From Streptomyces neyagawaensis (GTDB lineage: Bacteria > Actinomycetota > Actinomycetes > Streptomycetales > Streptomycetaceae): a stretch of DNA of 53,718 nt. Shown here one piece after another: positions 34,674 to 43,821 of this stretch. The notes beneath the pieces were generated by a model, which searched no databases, was not told where the DNA came from, and saw only the letters and a list, made by a program, of their open reading frames with translations. The stretch spans positions 1-53,718 of the forward strand of contig NZ_JAMGBG010000148.1 of assembly GCF_023516595.1 (NCBI RefSeq). Reading direction: 5' to 3'. Numbering within the stretch: position 1 is the first letter of the stretch; every line of letters begins with the position of its first letter. The translations under genes and the position numbers were made by a program.

Positions 34674-35815
34674 GCGAGCCTCACCGCCACTCCCTCGGCC
34701 GCCGACTTCCGCGCCGCCTCCAGGACCTCCAGCGCGGCGGCCGCCTCGTACGCCGTGACCGGGTTCTCGCCGGTGCCGCGCAGGGCGGCGGCCACGGCCG
34801 CGTAATAGGCGGGGTAGTCGCCGGGGACCGTGGGGACGGGGCCGCCGCCGCCGGTGGCGGGGGACTCGCCGGCGCCGATACGACCCCACAGGTCCTCGGG
34901 CTCCACGCCCCAGGGGGCGCCCGGCGCGGGACGCGCGCCGTCGCGGAGGTCGGCCTCCTGCGGGTCGAGGCCGTACTTCACATAGCCGGCCTCGGAGCCC
35001 AGCACCCGGAAGCGGGGGCCGAGCTGGGGGGTGACGGCGGAGGCGTAGAAGTGGGAGCGGACGCCGCTCGCGTGGGTGACCGCGATGAACGTGTCGTCGT
35101 CCGCCTCGGCGCCGGGGCGGCGCAGATCGGACTCGGCGTAGACGAGGGTGGCGGGGCCGAACAGGGTGAGGGCCTGGTCGACGAGATGGCTCCCCAGGTC
35201 GTAGAGGAGACCTCCGATCTCTGCGGGGTCGCCGGACTCGCGCCAGCCGCCCTTGAGCTGGGGCCGCCAGCGTTCGAAGCGGGACTCGAAGCGGCGGACC
35301 TCGCCCAGCTCGCCGTCGGCGAGGAGCTTGCGGAGGGTCAGGAAGTCGTTGTCCCAGCGGCGGTTCTGGAAGACCGACAGGAGCAGGCCGCGGGCGTCGG
35401 CCAGGGCGGCCAGTTCACGCGCCTCGGCCGCCGTCCCCGCGATCGGCTTGTCGACGACGACCGCGAGACCCGCCTCCAGCGCGGCGGTCGCCAGCGGGAC
35501 GTGCGTCTTGTTCGGGGAGGCGATGACGACCAGGTCCAGTTCGTCCGCCCGGTCCCACACCTCGTCCGCGGTGGCCGCGAGTCGTACGTCCGGGAACTCG
35601 GCGCGGGCCTGCGCCTGCCGCTCCGGGCTCGAGGTGACGACCGTGTCGAGGGCGAGGCCCCGCGTCGCGGCGATCAGCGGGGCGTGGAAGACGGAGCCGG
35701 CGAGGCCGTAGCCGACCAGGGCCACGCGCAGGGGAGCGGCGGGGGCCGCACCGGGCGCGTCCGGTGCGGAGGGGGCCGTACCGGTGGAGTCCGTGCCGTT
35801 CGTGGTGCCAGTCAT
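34670..35815 (-). CDS. Gfo/Idh/MocA family oxidoreductase
   Basis: 381 residues from ATG 35815; the longer upstream frame would cross the promoter and operator. A 28-residue Ala/Pro/Thr lead is followed by the Rossmann domain: VALVGYGLAGSVFHAPLI (about 30-48), VVIASPNKTHVPLA and the EKP-equivalent VVDKPIA (catalytic Lys). The C-terminal dehydrogenase domain contains GGLLYDLGSHLVDQAL and LGSEAGYVKYGLDPQE. These enzymes oxidise sugars or inositols with NAD(P). It forms a two-gene operon with the UPF0303 gene and is divergent from ROK. Confidence 0.92.
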   Translation of the reverse strand: MTGTTNGTDSTGTAPSAPDAPGAAPAAPLRVALVGYGLAGSVFHAPLIAATRGLALDTVVTSSPERQAQARAEFPDVRLAATADEVWDRADELDLVVIASPNKTHVPLATAALEAGLAVVVDKPIAGTAAEARELAALADARGLLLSVFQNRRWDNDFLTLRKLLADGELGEVRRFESRFERWRPQLKGGWRESGDPAEIGGLLYDLGSHLVDQALTLFGPATLVYAESDLRRPGAEADDDTFIAVTHASGVRSHFYASAVTPQLGPRFRVLGSEAGYVKYGLDPQEADLRDGARPAPGAPWGVEPEDLWGRIGAGESPATGGGGPVPTVPGDYPAYYAAVAAALRGTGENPVTAYEAAAALEVLEAARKSAAEGVAVRLA

Positions 35816-35827
35816 GCCCCCACTTAA

Positions 35828-35864
35828 GCAACGCTGTTGCCAAAGTGCAAGCACGGGGGACAAT
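35828..35864 (+). promoter_or_regulatory. ROK promoter with overlapping palindromic operator
   Basis: GCAAC-GCT-GTTGC (35828-35840) is a perfect interrupted palindrome. It overlaps the -35 box TTGCCA (35837-35842), which is 16 bases before GACAAT (35859-35864). The -10 ends six bases before the GTG of ROK, so the transcript is probably leaderless. The operator also sits 13 bases upstream of the oxidoreductase ATG, suited to control both directions. Confidence 0.65.
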
Positions 35865-35870
35865 GGGAGG

Positions 35871-37001
35871 GTGAACGGCAATGGGAACGGCACCGGCAAC
35901 CGGAACGGGCGCGCCGCGGGGGCGTCGGGAGTGAACCTCCTGGCGCTGCGCAGCCACAACGGCGCGCTGGTGCTGGACCTGCTGCGGACCGCGGGGGCGG
36001 CCGGGATAAGCCGCCTCGAACTGGCCGACCGGACGGGGCTCACCCCGCAGGCCGTCAGCAAGATCATCGCCCGGCTCCGCACCGACGGGCTCGTGACGGA
36101 GGCGGGCTACCGCGCCTCCACCGGTGGCAAGCCGCGCACCGTCCTGCGGCTCGTCCCCGACGCCGGTCACGCGGTCGGGCTCCATCTGGACCGCGACGCG
36201 CTGACCGCCGTGGTCTGCGACCTCACCGGCGCCGTGGTCGGCGAGCGGCGCGCCCCTCTGCACCTGGGCGCCGGGGCGGACGCCGTGGTCGAGAGCGCGG
36301 CACAAGAGGTGGAGGGGCTGCTCGCCGAGGGGGACGCCCCCCTCCTCGGCGTCGGTGTCGCCCTGCCCGGCCCCCTCGACCATCTGCACGGCGTCCTCCA
36401 CCGGGTCACCGGGTTCCCCGAGTGGGAGGGGTTCCCGCTGCGGGCCGCCCTCGCCCGGCGGCTGCGGACCCCCGTGGTCGTCGACAAGGACACCAACGCG
36501 GCGGCGCTGCGGCTGGCCGTGGCCCTCGCGACGCACGGCTCCTTCGCGTACATCCACCTCGGTACGGGCCTCGGCGCCGGGCTCGTGTTCGGCGGGGCCG
36601 TCCACCGGGGCGCGCGAACCCGTGCCGGGGAGTTCGGGCACCAGGTCATCCAGCTGGACGGGCCCCTGTGCGGCTGCGGCAACCGCGGGTGCATCGAGGC
36701 GCTGTGCCTCGCGGCCGTCGCGCGGGGGGACGTGGACGAGGCCGCGCGCGTCCTGGGGGCCGGGGCCGCGAACCTCGTCGGGCTGCTGGACATCGAGCTG
36801 GTGCTGCTCGGGGGACGCACGGTCGAGGAACAGCCCGACGTGTTCGTCCGGGGAGTGGGGGCCATGCTCGACGAGTGGGCCCGGCTCCAGGGAGAGGAGC
36901 CGTACGTGCCGGTACGGGTCGCCTCCGGCGGGTCGCTGGGCGTCGCGGAGGGGGCGGCCCAACTGCTGCTGGCCCCGCTGTTCGGCCGCGCCGACGGGTA
37001 G
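35871..37001 (+). CDS. ROK family transcriptional regulator
   Basis: 376 residues from GTG 35871. An Asn/Gly-rich lead is followed by a MarR-like helix-turn-helix (ISRLELADRTGLTPQAVSKIIARL, in pieces), then the sugar-kinase-like ROK domain: GVGVALPGPLD, IHLGTGLGAGLVFGGAVHRGA, RAGEFGHQV, and the zinc site CGCGNRGC. ROK regulators sense sugars or sugar phosphates and usually repress neighbouring genes. The palindrome in the shared upstream region and the divergent oxidoreductase operon indicate the target. Confidence 0.92.
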   Translation: MNGNGNGTGNRNGRAAGASGVNLLALRSHNGALVLDLLRTAGAAGISRLELADRTGLTPQAVSKIIARLRTDGLVTEAGYRASTGGKPRTVLRLVPDAGHAVGLHLDRDALTAVVCDLTGAVVGERRAPLHLGAGADAVVESAAQEVEGLLAEGDAPLLGVGVALPGPLDHLHGVLHRVTGFPEWEGFPLRAALARRLRTPVVVDKDTNAAALRLAVALATHGSFAYIHLGTGLGAGLVFGGAVHRGARTRAGEFGHQVIQLDGPLCGCGNRGCIEALCLAAVARGDVDEAARVLGAGAANLVGLLDIELVLLGGRTVEEQPDVFVRGVGAMLDEWARLQGEEPYVPVRVASGGSLGVAEGAAQLLLAPLFGRADG

Positions 37002-37204
37002 GCCCGCCGGGCGTCGCTCGGACCGCCCGCGGCGGAGCCGCACGGGTCACAGCCCCGCGCCCCCGAGCGGTCCCGAGGGGCGGCGCCCCTCCGGTGCCCC
37101 TCCTGCCCCTCCCTCCGCTGATCGAGGGGACTTCCGCCGTCTCCCCGGCGGTCCCGGGCGTGGCTCCCCGCCCGTCCCGGCGGCGCTGGCATGGTCATGT
37201 GTTC

Positions 37205-38047
37205 ATGCGACTGTGTACTTGTTTGACCCTGGTGTTCGCCGTCGGAGCCGGCCTCGGCGGTGGTCCGGGAGTGGCGGTCGCGGCGGTGGGCGAGGCCGTC
37301 GGCTGCGCGGGGGCCGACAGCGAGGAGTTCCCGATCCTGACCCGTATCGACGGGGGACCGGCCACCTATGTCGCCGGCGGTGGCTTCCGGACCTGGGCGG
37401 TGGAGCTCACCAACACCACCGACCGGACCTGCGCGGACGTCCACCCGGTGATCGTGCTGGTCGACGACGGGCGGGCCCTGAAGCGATCGCAGCCGCAGCT
37501 GGAGTACTTCGAGGACGCGAAGGGCACTACCTCCCGGCCGGTCGTCTTCGAGGAGACCGACTCGGACGAGTTGGTCGGCGTGCTCGACGAGGACGGCGAC
37601 GGTTTCACCGTGCCCGCCGGCGGCACCCTCACCGTCAAGGTCCGGCTCTCCGTCACCTCCGACGCGGCCGTGCCCAACGACGTCGTGGCCAACGCGGCCG
37701 TCGTCCAGCGGCGCGGCGACGACAGCGAATGGGTGGGGGAGTCCGACGACTACCGCTTCCGGATCACCGACGAGGAAGAGGACGAGCACGAAGGAGAGAG
37801 CGAGGAGCGGGACCGGGACGCGGACGGGCGGCGCGACGGGAGCCCGACACCGTCGGCGGGGAAGAGCGAGCGGCCCCCCGGTGACCGGGTGAGCGCGGAA
37901 CCCGACCCGGCGCCGGACGCGGGACCGTACCCCGGGGAGCTGGCCGCGAGCGGCGCCGGACACGTCCTGCTGCCGTACGCCGTCGGGGTGTTGGCCCTCG
38001 CCGTCGGAGGGGTACTGGCGACAGGGGTGCGCAGACGTCGGCGATGA
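37205..38047 (+). CDS. Secreted surface protein with sortase-like C-terminal tail
   Basis: 280 residues from ATG 37205 (GTG 37199 is also possible). A signal peptide (about 1-27) precedes a beta-rich domain (about 40-185: AVELTNTTDRTCADVHPVIVLVDDG, TVPAGGTLTVKVRLSVTSDAAVPNDVV, both in pieces) resembling Ig-like or DUF11-type folds. A long charged Glu/Asp/Arg linker follows. The tail has LAASG, a hydrophobic stretch (HVLLPYAVGVLALAVGG) and a run of Arg, a layout like class E sortase signals (LAXTG), although the Thr is Ser here. It may be anchored by sortase or simply be membrane bound. Confidence 0.72.
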   Translation: MRLCTCLTLVFAVGAGLGGGPGVAVAAVGEAVGCAGADSEEFPILTRIDGGPATYVAGGGFRTWAVELTNTTDRTCADVHPVIVLVDDGRALKRSQPQLEYFEDAKGTTSRPVVFEETDSDELVGVLDEDGDGFTVPAGGTLTVKVRLSVTSDAAVPNDVVANAAVVQRRGDDSEWVGESDDYRFRITDEEEDEHEGESEERDRDADGRRDGSPTPSAGKSERPPGDRVSAEPDPAPDAGPYPGELAASGAGHVLLPYAVGVLALAVGGVLATGVRRRRR

Positions 38048-38146
38048 ACGGGCGCGACGGTCTCAGCGGCCAAGATCGCCCTCCTCATTTCAGCCACGCC
38101 ACCCTAGGGTTGGGAGCCGATCCGCACGTACGGCAGGAGATCGAAC

Positions 38147-38926
38147 ATGGCAGAGCGCAAGCCCATCGAGTCATGGCTCACCGACATGGACGGGGTGCTC
38201 ATCCACGAGGGTGTGCCGATCCCCGGCGCCGACGCCTTCATCAAGAAGCTGCGGGAGTCCGGCCGGCCCTTCCTGGTGCTCACCAACAACTCGATCTACA
38301 CCCCGCGCGATCTGCACGCCCGGCTCTCCCGCATGGGCCTGGACGTCCCCGTCGACCACATCTGGACCTCGGCCCTCGCCACCGCCCAGTTCCTGGACGA
38401 CCAGCGGCCCGGCGGCACGGCGTACGTCATCGGCGAGGCCGGCCTGACCACCGCCCTGCACGACATCGGGTACGTCCTCACCGACCACGACCCCGACTAC
38501 GTGGTCCTCGGCGAGACCCGCACCTACTCCTTCGAGGCCATGACCAAGGCGGTACGGCTGATCAACGCCGGCGCCCGCTTCATCGCCACCAACCCGGACG
38601 AGACCGGCCCCTCCACCGAGGGCCCGCTGCCCGCGACCGGCGCCGTGGCCGCGCTGATCACCAAGGCGACCGGGCAGAAGCCGTACTTCGCCGGCAAGCC
38701 GAACCCGCTGATGATGCGCACCGGCCTCAACGCGATCGGCGCCCACTCCGAGACCAGCGCCATGATCGGCGACCGCATGGACACCGACGTCCTCGCCGGC
38801 ATGGAGGCCGGGATGCAGACCTACCTGGTGCTCACCGGTCTGACCACCCCTGACCAGGTGGAGAAGTTCCCCTACCGGCCCTCGAAGATCGTGGACTCCA
38901 TCGCGGACCTCGTCGACCGCATCTGA
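38147..38926 (+). CDS. HAD-IIA family hydrolase (NagD-like)
   Basis: 259 residues, with CAGGAG seven bases before ATG. HAD motif I LTDMDGVL (D13, D15), motif II LTNNS, and motif III/IV KPNPLMMR and GDRMDTDVLAG are all present. The C2-type cap lies between. Class IIA members dephosphorylate sugar phosphates, nucleotides or phosphoglycolate in the cytoplasm. It is a stand-alone gene between two secreted-protein genes; specific substrate unknown. Confidence 0.92.
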   Translation: MAERKPIESWLTDMDGVLIHEGVPIPGADAFIKKLRESGRPFLVLTNNSIYTPRDLHARLSRMGLDVPVDHIWTSALATAQFLDDQRPGGTAYVIGEAGLTTALHDIGYVLTDHDPDYVVLGETRTYSFEAMTKAVRLINAGARFIATNPDETGPSTEGPLPATGAVAALITKATGQKPYFAGKPNPLMMRTGLNAIGAHSETSAMIGDRMDTDVLAGMEAGMQTYLVLTGLTTPDQVEKFPYRPSKIVDSIADLVDRI

Positions 38927-39064
38927 CCCACGCCTCCGCCATGCCCCCATGCGGGCGGAGCCCCGGGCGGTAAACCCACGGGCACCCGTACGGAGCAGTG
39001 ACAGGCCCTCCCCGGATGCGGCCCCCGTGCCGGCGGGGGAGTCTCAGGAGTCTGGAGGTTCACC

Positions 39065-39730
39065 ATGGGCTCACTGCGACTCACTCTCTGTTCGGGGGCG
39101 GTGGTCGCCGCCGCGCTGACCGCGTCGGCACCCCCGGTCCACGCGGCCGACGCGGGGAACGTCTCGGTGGTGCCGGCCGCGCCGGCGCCCGGCACCGACA
39201 TCCAGGTGCGGGTCAAGGGCTGCGGGGGCAAGTCGGGCACCGCGGCCTCGGCGGCGTTCGTCGCGGACGCACAGCTGACCGTGGCCGGCGGCAAACGGGC
39301 CGGCACCCTGTCCGGCGAGACCCGTATCCGGTCCTCGCTGAAACCCGGCACCTACGGCGTACGGGTCTCCTGCGACGGCACGGAGGACAAGGTCAAGGGC
39401 ACCATCGAGGTGGGCGACGGCAAGCAGCCCCCCGCCCGGCCCTCGGACTCGACTCGGCCCTCCTCCTCCGCCCGGCCCACCGGGCGGCCCTCGGCGCCCG
39501 CCTCCCCGGTCGCCCCCGTCCGTGCGGGCGGCGGCGGAGCGGCCGCGCTGCTCGCGGCGCACCCGGTGGCCTCCGCGGACGCCGCCGCCTCGGCGGACGG
39601 CGTCAACTCCATGAACGCCCGCAACACCGGGCCCGGCGCCCGGCACGCGGTGGTCGGCCTGGTCCTCGCCGGTGTCGCGGCCGCCGTCGTCGTGGTGCGC
39701 GGCGCCCGCCGGGGCCGGGGCGCGAGGTAA
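39065..39730 (+). CDS. Secreted, C-terminally membrane-anchored protein beside sortase
   Basis: 221 residues. The signal peptide ends near PVHAAD (about 28). A small beta-rich domain (about 32-118, with a Cys pair in VKGCGGK and VSCDG) is followed by a Pro/Ser linker (120-150) and a final hydrophobic helix (about 193-213) capped by RGARRGRG. A weak NTGPG lies before the helix, reminiscent of a sorting signal. It starts 10 bases before the class F sortase gene, so it is likely its operon partner and possible substrate. Confidence 0.75.
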   Translation: MGSLRLTLCSGAVVAAALTASAPPVHAADAGNVSVVPAAPAPGTDIQVRVKGCGGKSGTAASAAFVADAQLTVAGGKRAGTLSGETRIRSSLKPGTYGVRVSCDGTEDKVKGTIEVGDGKQPPARPSDSTRPSSSARPTGRPSAPASPVAPVRAGGGGAAALLAAHPVASADAAASADGVNSMNARNTGPGARHAVVGLVLAGVAAAVVVVRGARRGRGAR

Positions 39731-39739
39731 GGGGTCGCC

Positions 39740-40429
39740 GTGTCCGGTCAGGACTACTCCGACATCGGCGAGAGCGGCGGCGGTACGAGCGCCGGCCGGT
39801 TCACCACCGGTGTCGCCTGGGCCGTACTGCTGCTCGGCCTGTGGCTCTGGGGCCGCGAGGTCACCGACGTACGGCATGGCATAGCGGCGCCGACCACCGG
39901 TGACGTGGCCGCCGTCGGCAGGCCGGCGCAGGCCGAACTCCCGCCCGCCGTCGAACCGTTGAAGGGTGCCCGCCCCCAACGCCTCGACATCCCCGCCATG
40001 GGGGTGCAGGCCCCGGTCGTGGCACGTGGCCTCGACGTCGACGGGGCGATCGACCCGCCCTCCTTCGACCAGCCGGGCGTCGTCGGCTGGTACGCCGCCG
40101 GAACCCGGCCCGGCGCCACCGGGACCGCGCTGTTCGTCGGACACGTCGACACCGAGACCCGCCCCGCCGTCTTCTACAAGCTCAGCGCCCTCGGGCTCGG
40201 CGAGCTGATCCGCGTGGCCCGCGACGACGGCACGGTCGCCGAGTTCACCGTGGACGACGTGCGGGTCCTGCGCCGCGACGACTTCGACGCCGGACAGGCC
40301 TACGGTGTACGGCAGTCGGGCCGCGCCGAACTCCGCCTGGTCACCTGCGGCGGCACCTTCGACAAGAAGAGCCGCACCTACACGGCGAACGTCGTCGTCT
40401 CCGCGTACCTCAGCGGCACCCGCCCCTGA
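39740..40429 (+). CDS. Class F sortase
   Basis: 229 residues from GTG 39740 with AGGGG upstream. One membrane segment (about 23-40) is followed by the sortase fold, with H135 (FVGHVDT), C203 (LVTCGG) and R212 (SRTYTANVVV). The pattern LDIPAMGVQAPVV marks the first strands, and GVVGWYAAGTRPG is typical of class F. These enzymes act at the outer face of the membrane; their substrates in Streptomyces are poorly known. It forms an operon with the upstream secreted protein. Confidence 0.92.
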   Translation: MSGQDYSDIGESGGGTSAGRFTTGVAWAVLLLGLWLWGREVTDVRHGIAAPTTGDVAAVGRPAQAELPPAVEPLKGARPQRLDIPAMGVQAPVVARGLDVDGAIDPPSFDQPGVVGWYAAGTRPGATGTALFVGHVDTETRPAVFYKLSALGLGELIRVARDDGTVAEFTVDDVRVLRRDDFDAGQAYGVRQSGRAELRLVTCGGTFDKKSRTYTANVVVSAYLSGTRP

Positions 40430-40611
40430 ACCCATGACACACGGTCCCGCACATGATCGTCCGGGCAGCCCGCGGCCCCGTTCGCAGGCGGTTTCCGTCC
40501 GAGGTGATCAGGAGGCAACAGCTCTCGGTCAGGCGGCGGCATCCTCGTGGGCGAGGCGGGAAATATGCCAGGATTGGCCCTTACGACACGGTGCACCCAA
40601 GGGGGAGTTGG

Positions 40612-41631
40612 ATGTACGCCAGTAGGGGGGCCGGAGTCCGGGCGTCCGTGGCGGTGGCGGGGGCCACGCTGCTGCTCGCAGGCTGTTTCGGGGGAGACGG
40701 CGAAGGCGAGGACGACAAGACCACGGGCTCCGGGATCACCCAACAGCCGAGCGGGACCGACCCGTTCTGGGTCAACCCGGACGGGAACGCGGCGGCCCAG
40801 GTCGCCGCCTACGAAAAGGCGGGCAAGGACGAGAACGCCGAGCTGATCCGCAGGATCGCCGAACAGCCCACGGGCGAGTGGATCGGCCCCGAGAACCCGG
40901 AGCGGGAGGCCAAGGGCTTCACCGAGGCGGCGAAGAAGGCCGACCGAGACGCCCTCCTCGTCCTCTACAACATCCCGCACCGCGACTGCGGCCAGTACTC
41001 GGGCGGCGGCGCGGCCGACGGCGACGCGTACCGGGCATGGATCGACGCCGTCGCCCGGGGCATCGGGGACCGCCCGGCCACGGTCGTCCTCGAACCCGAC
41101 GCGGTCCTCCACGTGGTGGACGGCTGCACGCCGGGCGAGTTCCACGGGGAGCGGTACGACCTGCTCAAGGGCGCGATCGAGAAGCTCGGCGCGCTGAAGA
41201 ACACGAAGGTGTATCTGGACGCCGGGAACGCAGGGTGGAGCGAGGCCGACAAGATCGCCGAGCCGCTGAAGTGGGCCGGCATCGACAAGGCCGACGGGTT
41301 CGCCGTCAACGTCTCGAACTTCTACACGACCGAGGACTCCGTCCGGTACGGCAAGCAGCTGTCCGCGAAGGTCGGCGGCAAGCCGTTCGTCATCGACACC
41401 AGCCGCAACGGCAACGGCCCCTACACCGGGGGCGACAAGGACGAACAGTGGTGCAACCCGCCGGGGCGGGCGCTGGGGGAGACGCCGACGACGAAGACGT
41501 CGGATCCGCTGGTGGACGCGTATCTGTGGGTCAAGCGGCCGGGGGAGTCGGACGGGGAGTGCAAGGGGGGGCCGAAGGCGGGGGAGTGGTGGCCGGAGTA
41601 CGCGCTGGCATTGGCCAAGGCGTCTGACTGA
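40612..41631 (+). CDS. cslZ: CslZ-like GH6 endoglucanase, lipoprotein
   Basis: 339 residues from ATG 40612 (GGGGGAG four bases upstream). The lipobox TLLLAGC gives Cys24. GH6 motifs: LYNIPHRDCGQYSGGGA, VVLEPDAV, DAGNAGW, NVSNFY, DTSRNGNG and WCNPPGRALG. These cover both active-site loops. GH6 enzymes cleave beta-1,4-glucan with inversion. The location next to glxA and cslA is that of cslZ in S. coelicolor, proposed to trim the beta-glucan made at hyphal tips. The gene is convergent with glxA, with a large palindrome between. Confidence 0.88.
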   Translation: MYASRGAGVRASVAVAGATLLLAGCFGGDGEGEDDKTTGSGITQQPSGTDPFWVNPDGNAAAQVAAYEKAGKDENAELIRRIAEQPTGEWIGPENPEREAKGFTEAAKKADRDALLVLYNIPHRDCGQYSGGGAADGDAYRAWIDAVARGIGDRPATVVLEPDAVLHVVDGCTPGEFHGERYDLLKGAIEKLGALKNTKVYLDAGNAGWSEADKIAEPLKWAGIDKADGFAVNVSNFYTTEDSVRYGKQLSAKVGGKPFVIDTSRNGNGPYTGGDKDEQWCNPPGRALGETPTTKTSDPLVDAYLWVKRPGESDGECKGGPKAGEWWPEYALALAKASD

Positions 41632-41650
41632 ACGCGGGGTGCCTGATGGC

Positions 41651-41861
41651 TCGGGGGTGCGCGGTTCGTTGGCGGGTGCGGGTGGTGTGTGGTTTCTCGC
41701 GCAGTTCCCCGCGCCCCTGAAAAGCGCCCGGGCTGCGCCCGTGCTTTTCAGGCCGAAGGGAGGGCCGCAGGCCCAACCCTTCAAGGGGGAGGGCGGGCCG
41801 CAGGCCCGTCCCTCCAGGGGCGCGGGGAACTGCGCGACCAGCCCCCACACACCCGCACCCG
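41651..41861. repeat. Large palindromic element between cslZ and glxA
   Basis: Arms with GCGCAGTTCCCCGCGCCCCT (about 41700-41719) pair with AGGGGCGCGGGGAACTGCGC (about 41816-41835). Outer GCGGGTGCGGGTGGTGTGTGG partly pairs with CCACACACCCGCACCCG. Inner segments hold GGGCCGCAGGCCC repeats. It has the same family and convergent setting as 9302-9530 and is probably a two-way terminator. Confidence 0.82.
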
Positions 41862-41883
41862 AATCACACAACCCGGCGGAGCC

Positions 41884-43821
41884 CTACGGCACCTTCACCC
41901 ACCGCGCCTTGCTAGGTGTTCCCGCCGCGTCCGTCACGAACAGCATGTACCAGCCGGACTGCACGAGATTCCGGTTCTTCGGCACCGTCACGGTCACGCT
42001 GTCGCCGGACGTCGTGAAGTCCACCGCGACGGACTTCTGGTCGACATCGGTGACATGCGTCGACGCACTCGGCCGGATCAGCCGCGCCGTCTTGATGGAC
42101 GACGCGTGCCGCGTCCCGAACGTCGCCTTCCCGCCGCGCTCGACCGTCTTCGGTCCGCCCGACAGCGTCGGCCGCCCGTCCCGGTACAGATACGGCGGCG
42201 TGTAGATCTCCACGCGCTGCTCGAACTCCCCCGGCTTGGTGTTGGCCTTGTCGGCGTACAGGGAGTCCGACCCGAAGAAGACGACCCGTCCGTCGGGCAG
42301 CAGGATCGACCCGGAGTGGTAGTTGCGGCCGACCAGCGGATCGGCGACCCGGCGCATCGTGCCGGTGCGCGCGTCGTAGATGCGTGACTGGAGGATGTTG
42401 GAGTCGCCGCGGCCCCGGTAGTCCTGGGAACCGCCCGAGATGAGGACCGTGTCGTCGGGCAGGATCGAGGACTGCGGATACCGGGTGCCCTTCTCGAGGC
42501 GCGGTCCGTCCACGAAGCGCGGGCTGTCGTCCAGCAGGTCGACGATCCGGGTCCGCCGGCTGGACCGCTCCGACTCACCGACCCCTCCGCCGCCGATCAC
42601 CATGTACTTCTCCTTCTGCGCCGGCGGCAGCAGCACCGTCCCGGCGGTCTCCAGCAGCTTGCCGTCGCTCATACCGGGGATCTTGGTGAACGTGTTCGTC
42701 CTCAGGTCCCACACGCCCGGCTGCCGGCCCACGTCGTCCGGGCCGTACCCGGCGTTCGCGCCCGAGTAGAACAGCTTGCCGTTCTGCATCAGGGAGATCG
42801 CCGGATACGTCGGGAACTGCCGCACACCCTTGGTGTACGTCCACTTCCGGGTCGCGGGGTCGTAGATCTCGTTCTTGCCGGGGACCAGCTGGCCGATCTC
42901 GTCCAGCCCGGAGAGGCTGAGCACCGTGCCGTCGGCGAGCGTGGTCAGCGTCGGGTACCAGCGGGCCTCGTTCATCGGGTCGACCTTGATGTACCGCTCG
43001 GCGACCGGGTCGAACTCGTAGGCGTCCCTGATGCCCTGGAAGTCCTTCTTGTCGAGGGCGAGCTTCTGCGCGATGCCGTAGGTGTTGCGGGCGTCGGCGC
43101 CCTTCAGGCCCACGATCCGGTAGTTGTCCTCGGTGCCGGTCTCGTACCGCTTGCCGCTGCGCTCGGCCTCGACGTAGGCGCGGGCGAGCCCCGGCTTGTT
43201 GCCGGTGAACTTCCCCGTGTCCGGGTCGAAGGTCTTGGTGGCCTTCTTGATCTCGACCTCGTCCTTCAGGACGAAGGTCCTGCCGTTCTCCTTGCCGACG
43301 AACCGTGTCCCGGGCTTCAGCTCCACCTTCTTGTCGGGGTTCTCGTTGTGGATGATCATCAGGCCGCCGGCCTTGGTGACATCGCCCTTGAGCTTCTCGT
43401 AGCGCTTGGTACCGCCCGCGATCAGCAGCCGGCCGTTGGACAGCTGGGTGTGCCCGGTGCAGAAGAGGTCGGCCGGGGTCGGCACCCGCTTGATCGTCTG
43501 CTTGACCGGGTCCCAGATACGGGTGTCGAACTTCTTGGCGTCGAAGTTGTCCTGGTCGTTGCCCGACCCCGCGATCAACAGGACCTTGCCGGTGTGCAGG
43601 AGCGCGGCGTGGATCGTGTTCTGCCGGTACTTCTTCGGGAACTCCACGATCTGCCAGTGCCCGTTGGCGGCCTTGTACTCAGGTCGGTTGATCTTGTACT
43701 GGTGGTACTGCTCGGTGCCGAAGCGGTACAGCCACGGCCCGTTCATCCCGGCCAGCGCGAGGACCACCGCCCCGCCGATCGCGAGGCGACGGGCGCGGCG
43801 GTGGCCTGCACGGTCCTTCAT
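41884..43821 (-). CDS. glxA: GlxA, galactose-oxidase-like copper radical oxidase
   Basis: 645 residues. A basic N-terminus and one membrane anchor (about 13-30) place the enzyme outside. The kelch-type propeller has repeated VLLIAGG/LPDGRVVFFG turns and a C-terminal Ig-like domain (after about 540). Cofactor residues can be read: Cys121 in LFCTGH, Trp288 in NEARWYP, a probable cross-link Tyr320 in NEIYDP, and the copper ligands around YHSGS. GlxA of S. lividans is a mononuclear copper radical oxidase that modifies the CslA glycan. Its start overlaps the cslA stop as ATGA, so the two are coupled. Confidence 0.95.
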   Translation of the reverse strand: MKDRAGHRRARRLAIGGAVVLALAGMNGPWLYRFGTEQYHQYKINRPEYKAANGHWQIVEFPKKYRQNTIHAALLHTGKVLLIAGSGNDQDNFDAKKFDTRIWDPVKQTIKRVPTPADLFCTGHTQLSNGRLLIAGGTKRYEKLKGDVTKAGGLMIIHNENPDKKVELKPGTRFVGKENGRTFVLKDEVEIKKATKTFDPDTGKFTGNKPGLARAYVEAERSGKRYETGTEDNYRIVGLKGADARNTYGIAQKLALDKKDFQGIRDAYEFDPVAERYIKVDPMNEARWYPTLTTLADGTVLSLSGLDEIGQLVPGKNEIYDPATRKWTYTKGVRQFPTYPAISLMQNGKLFYSGANAGYGPDDVGRQPGVWDLRTNTFTKIPGMSDGKLLETAGTVLLPPAQKEKYMVIGGGGVGESERSSRRTRIVDLLDDSPRFVDGPRLEKGTRYPQSSILPDDTVLISGGSQDYRGRGDSNILQSRIYDARTGTMRRVADPLVGRNYHSGSILLPDGRVVFFGSDSLYADKANTKPGEFEQRVEIYTPPYLYRDGRPTLSGGPKTVERGGKATFGTRHASSIKTARLIRPSASTHVTDVDQKSVAVDFTTSGDSVTVTVPKNRNLVQSGWYMLFVTDAAGTPSKARWVKVP

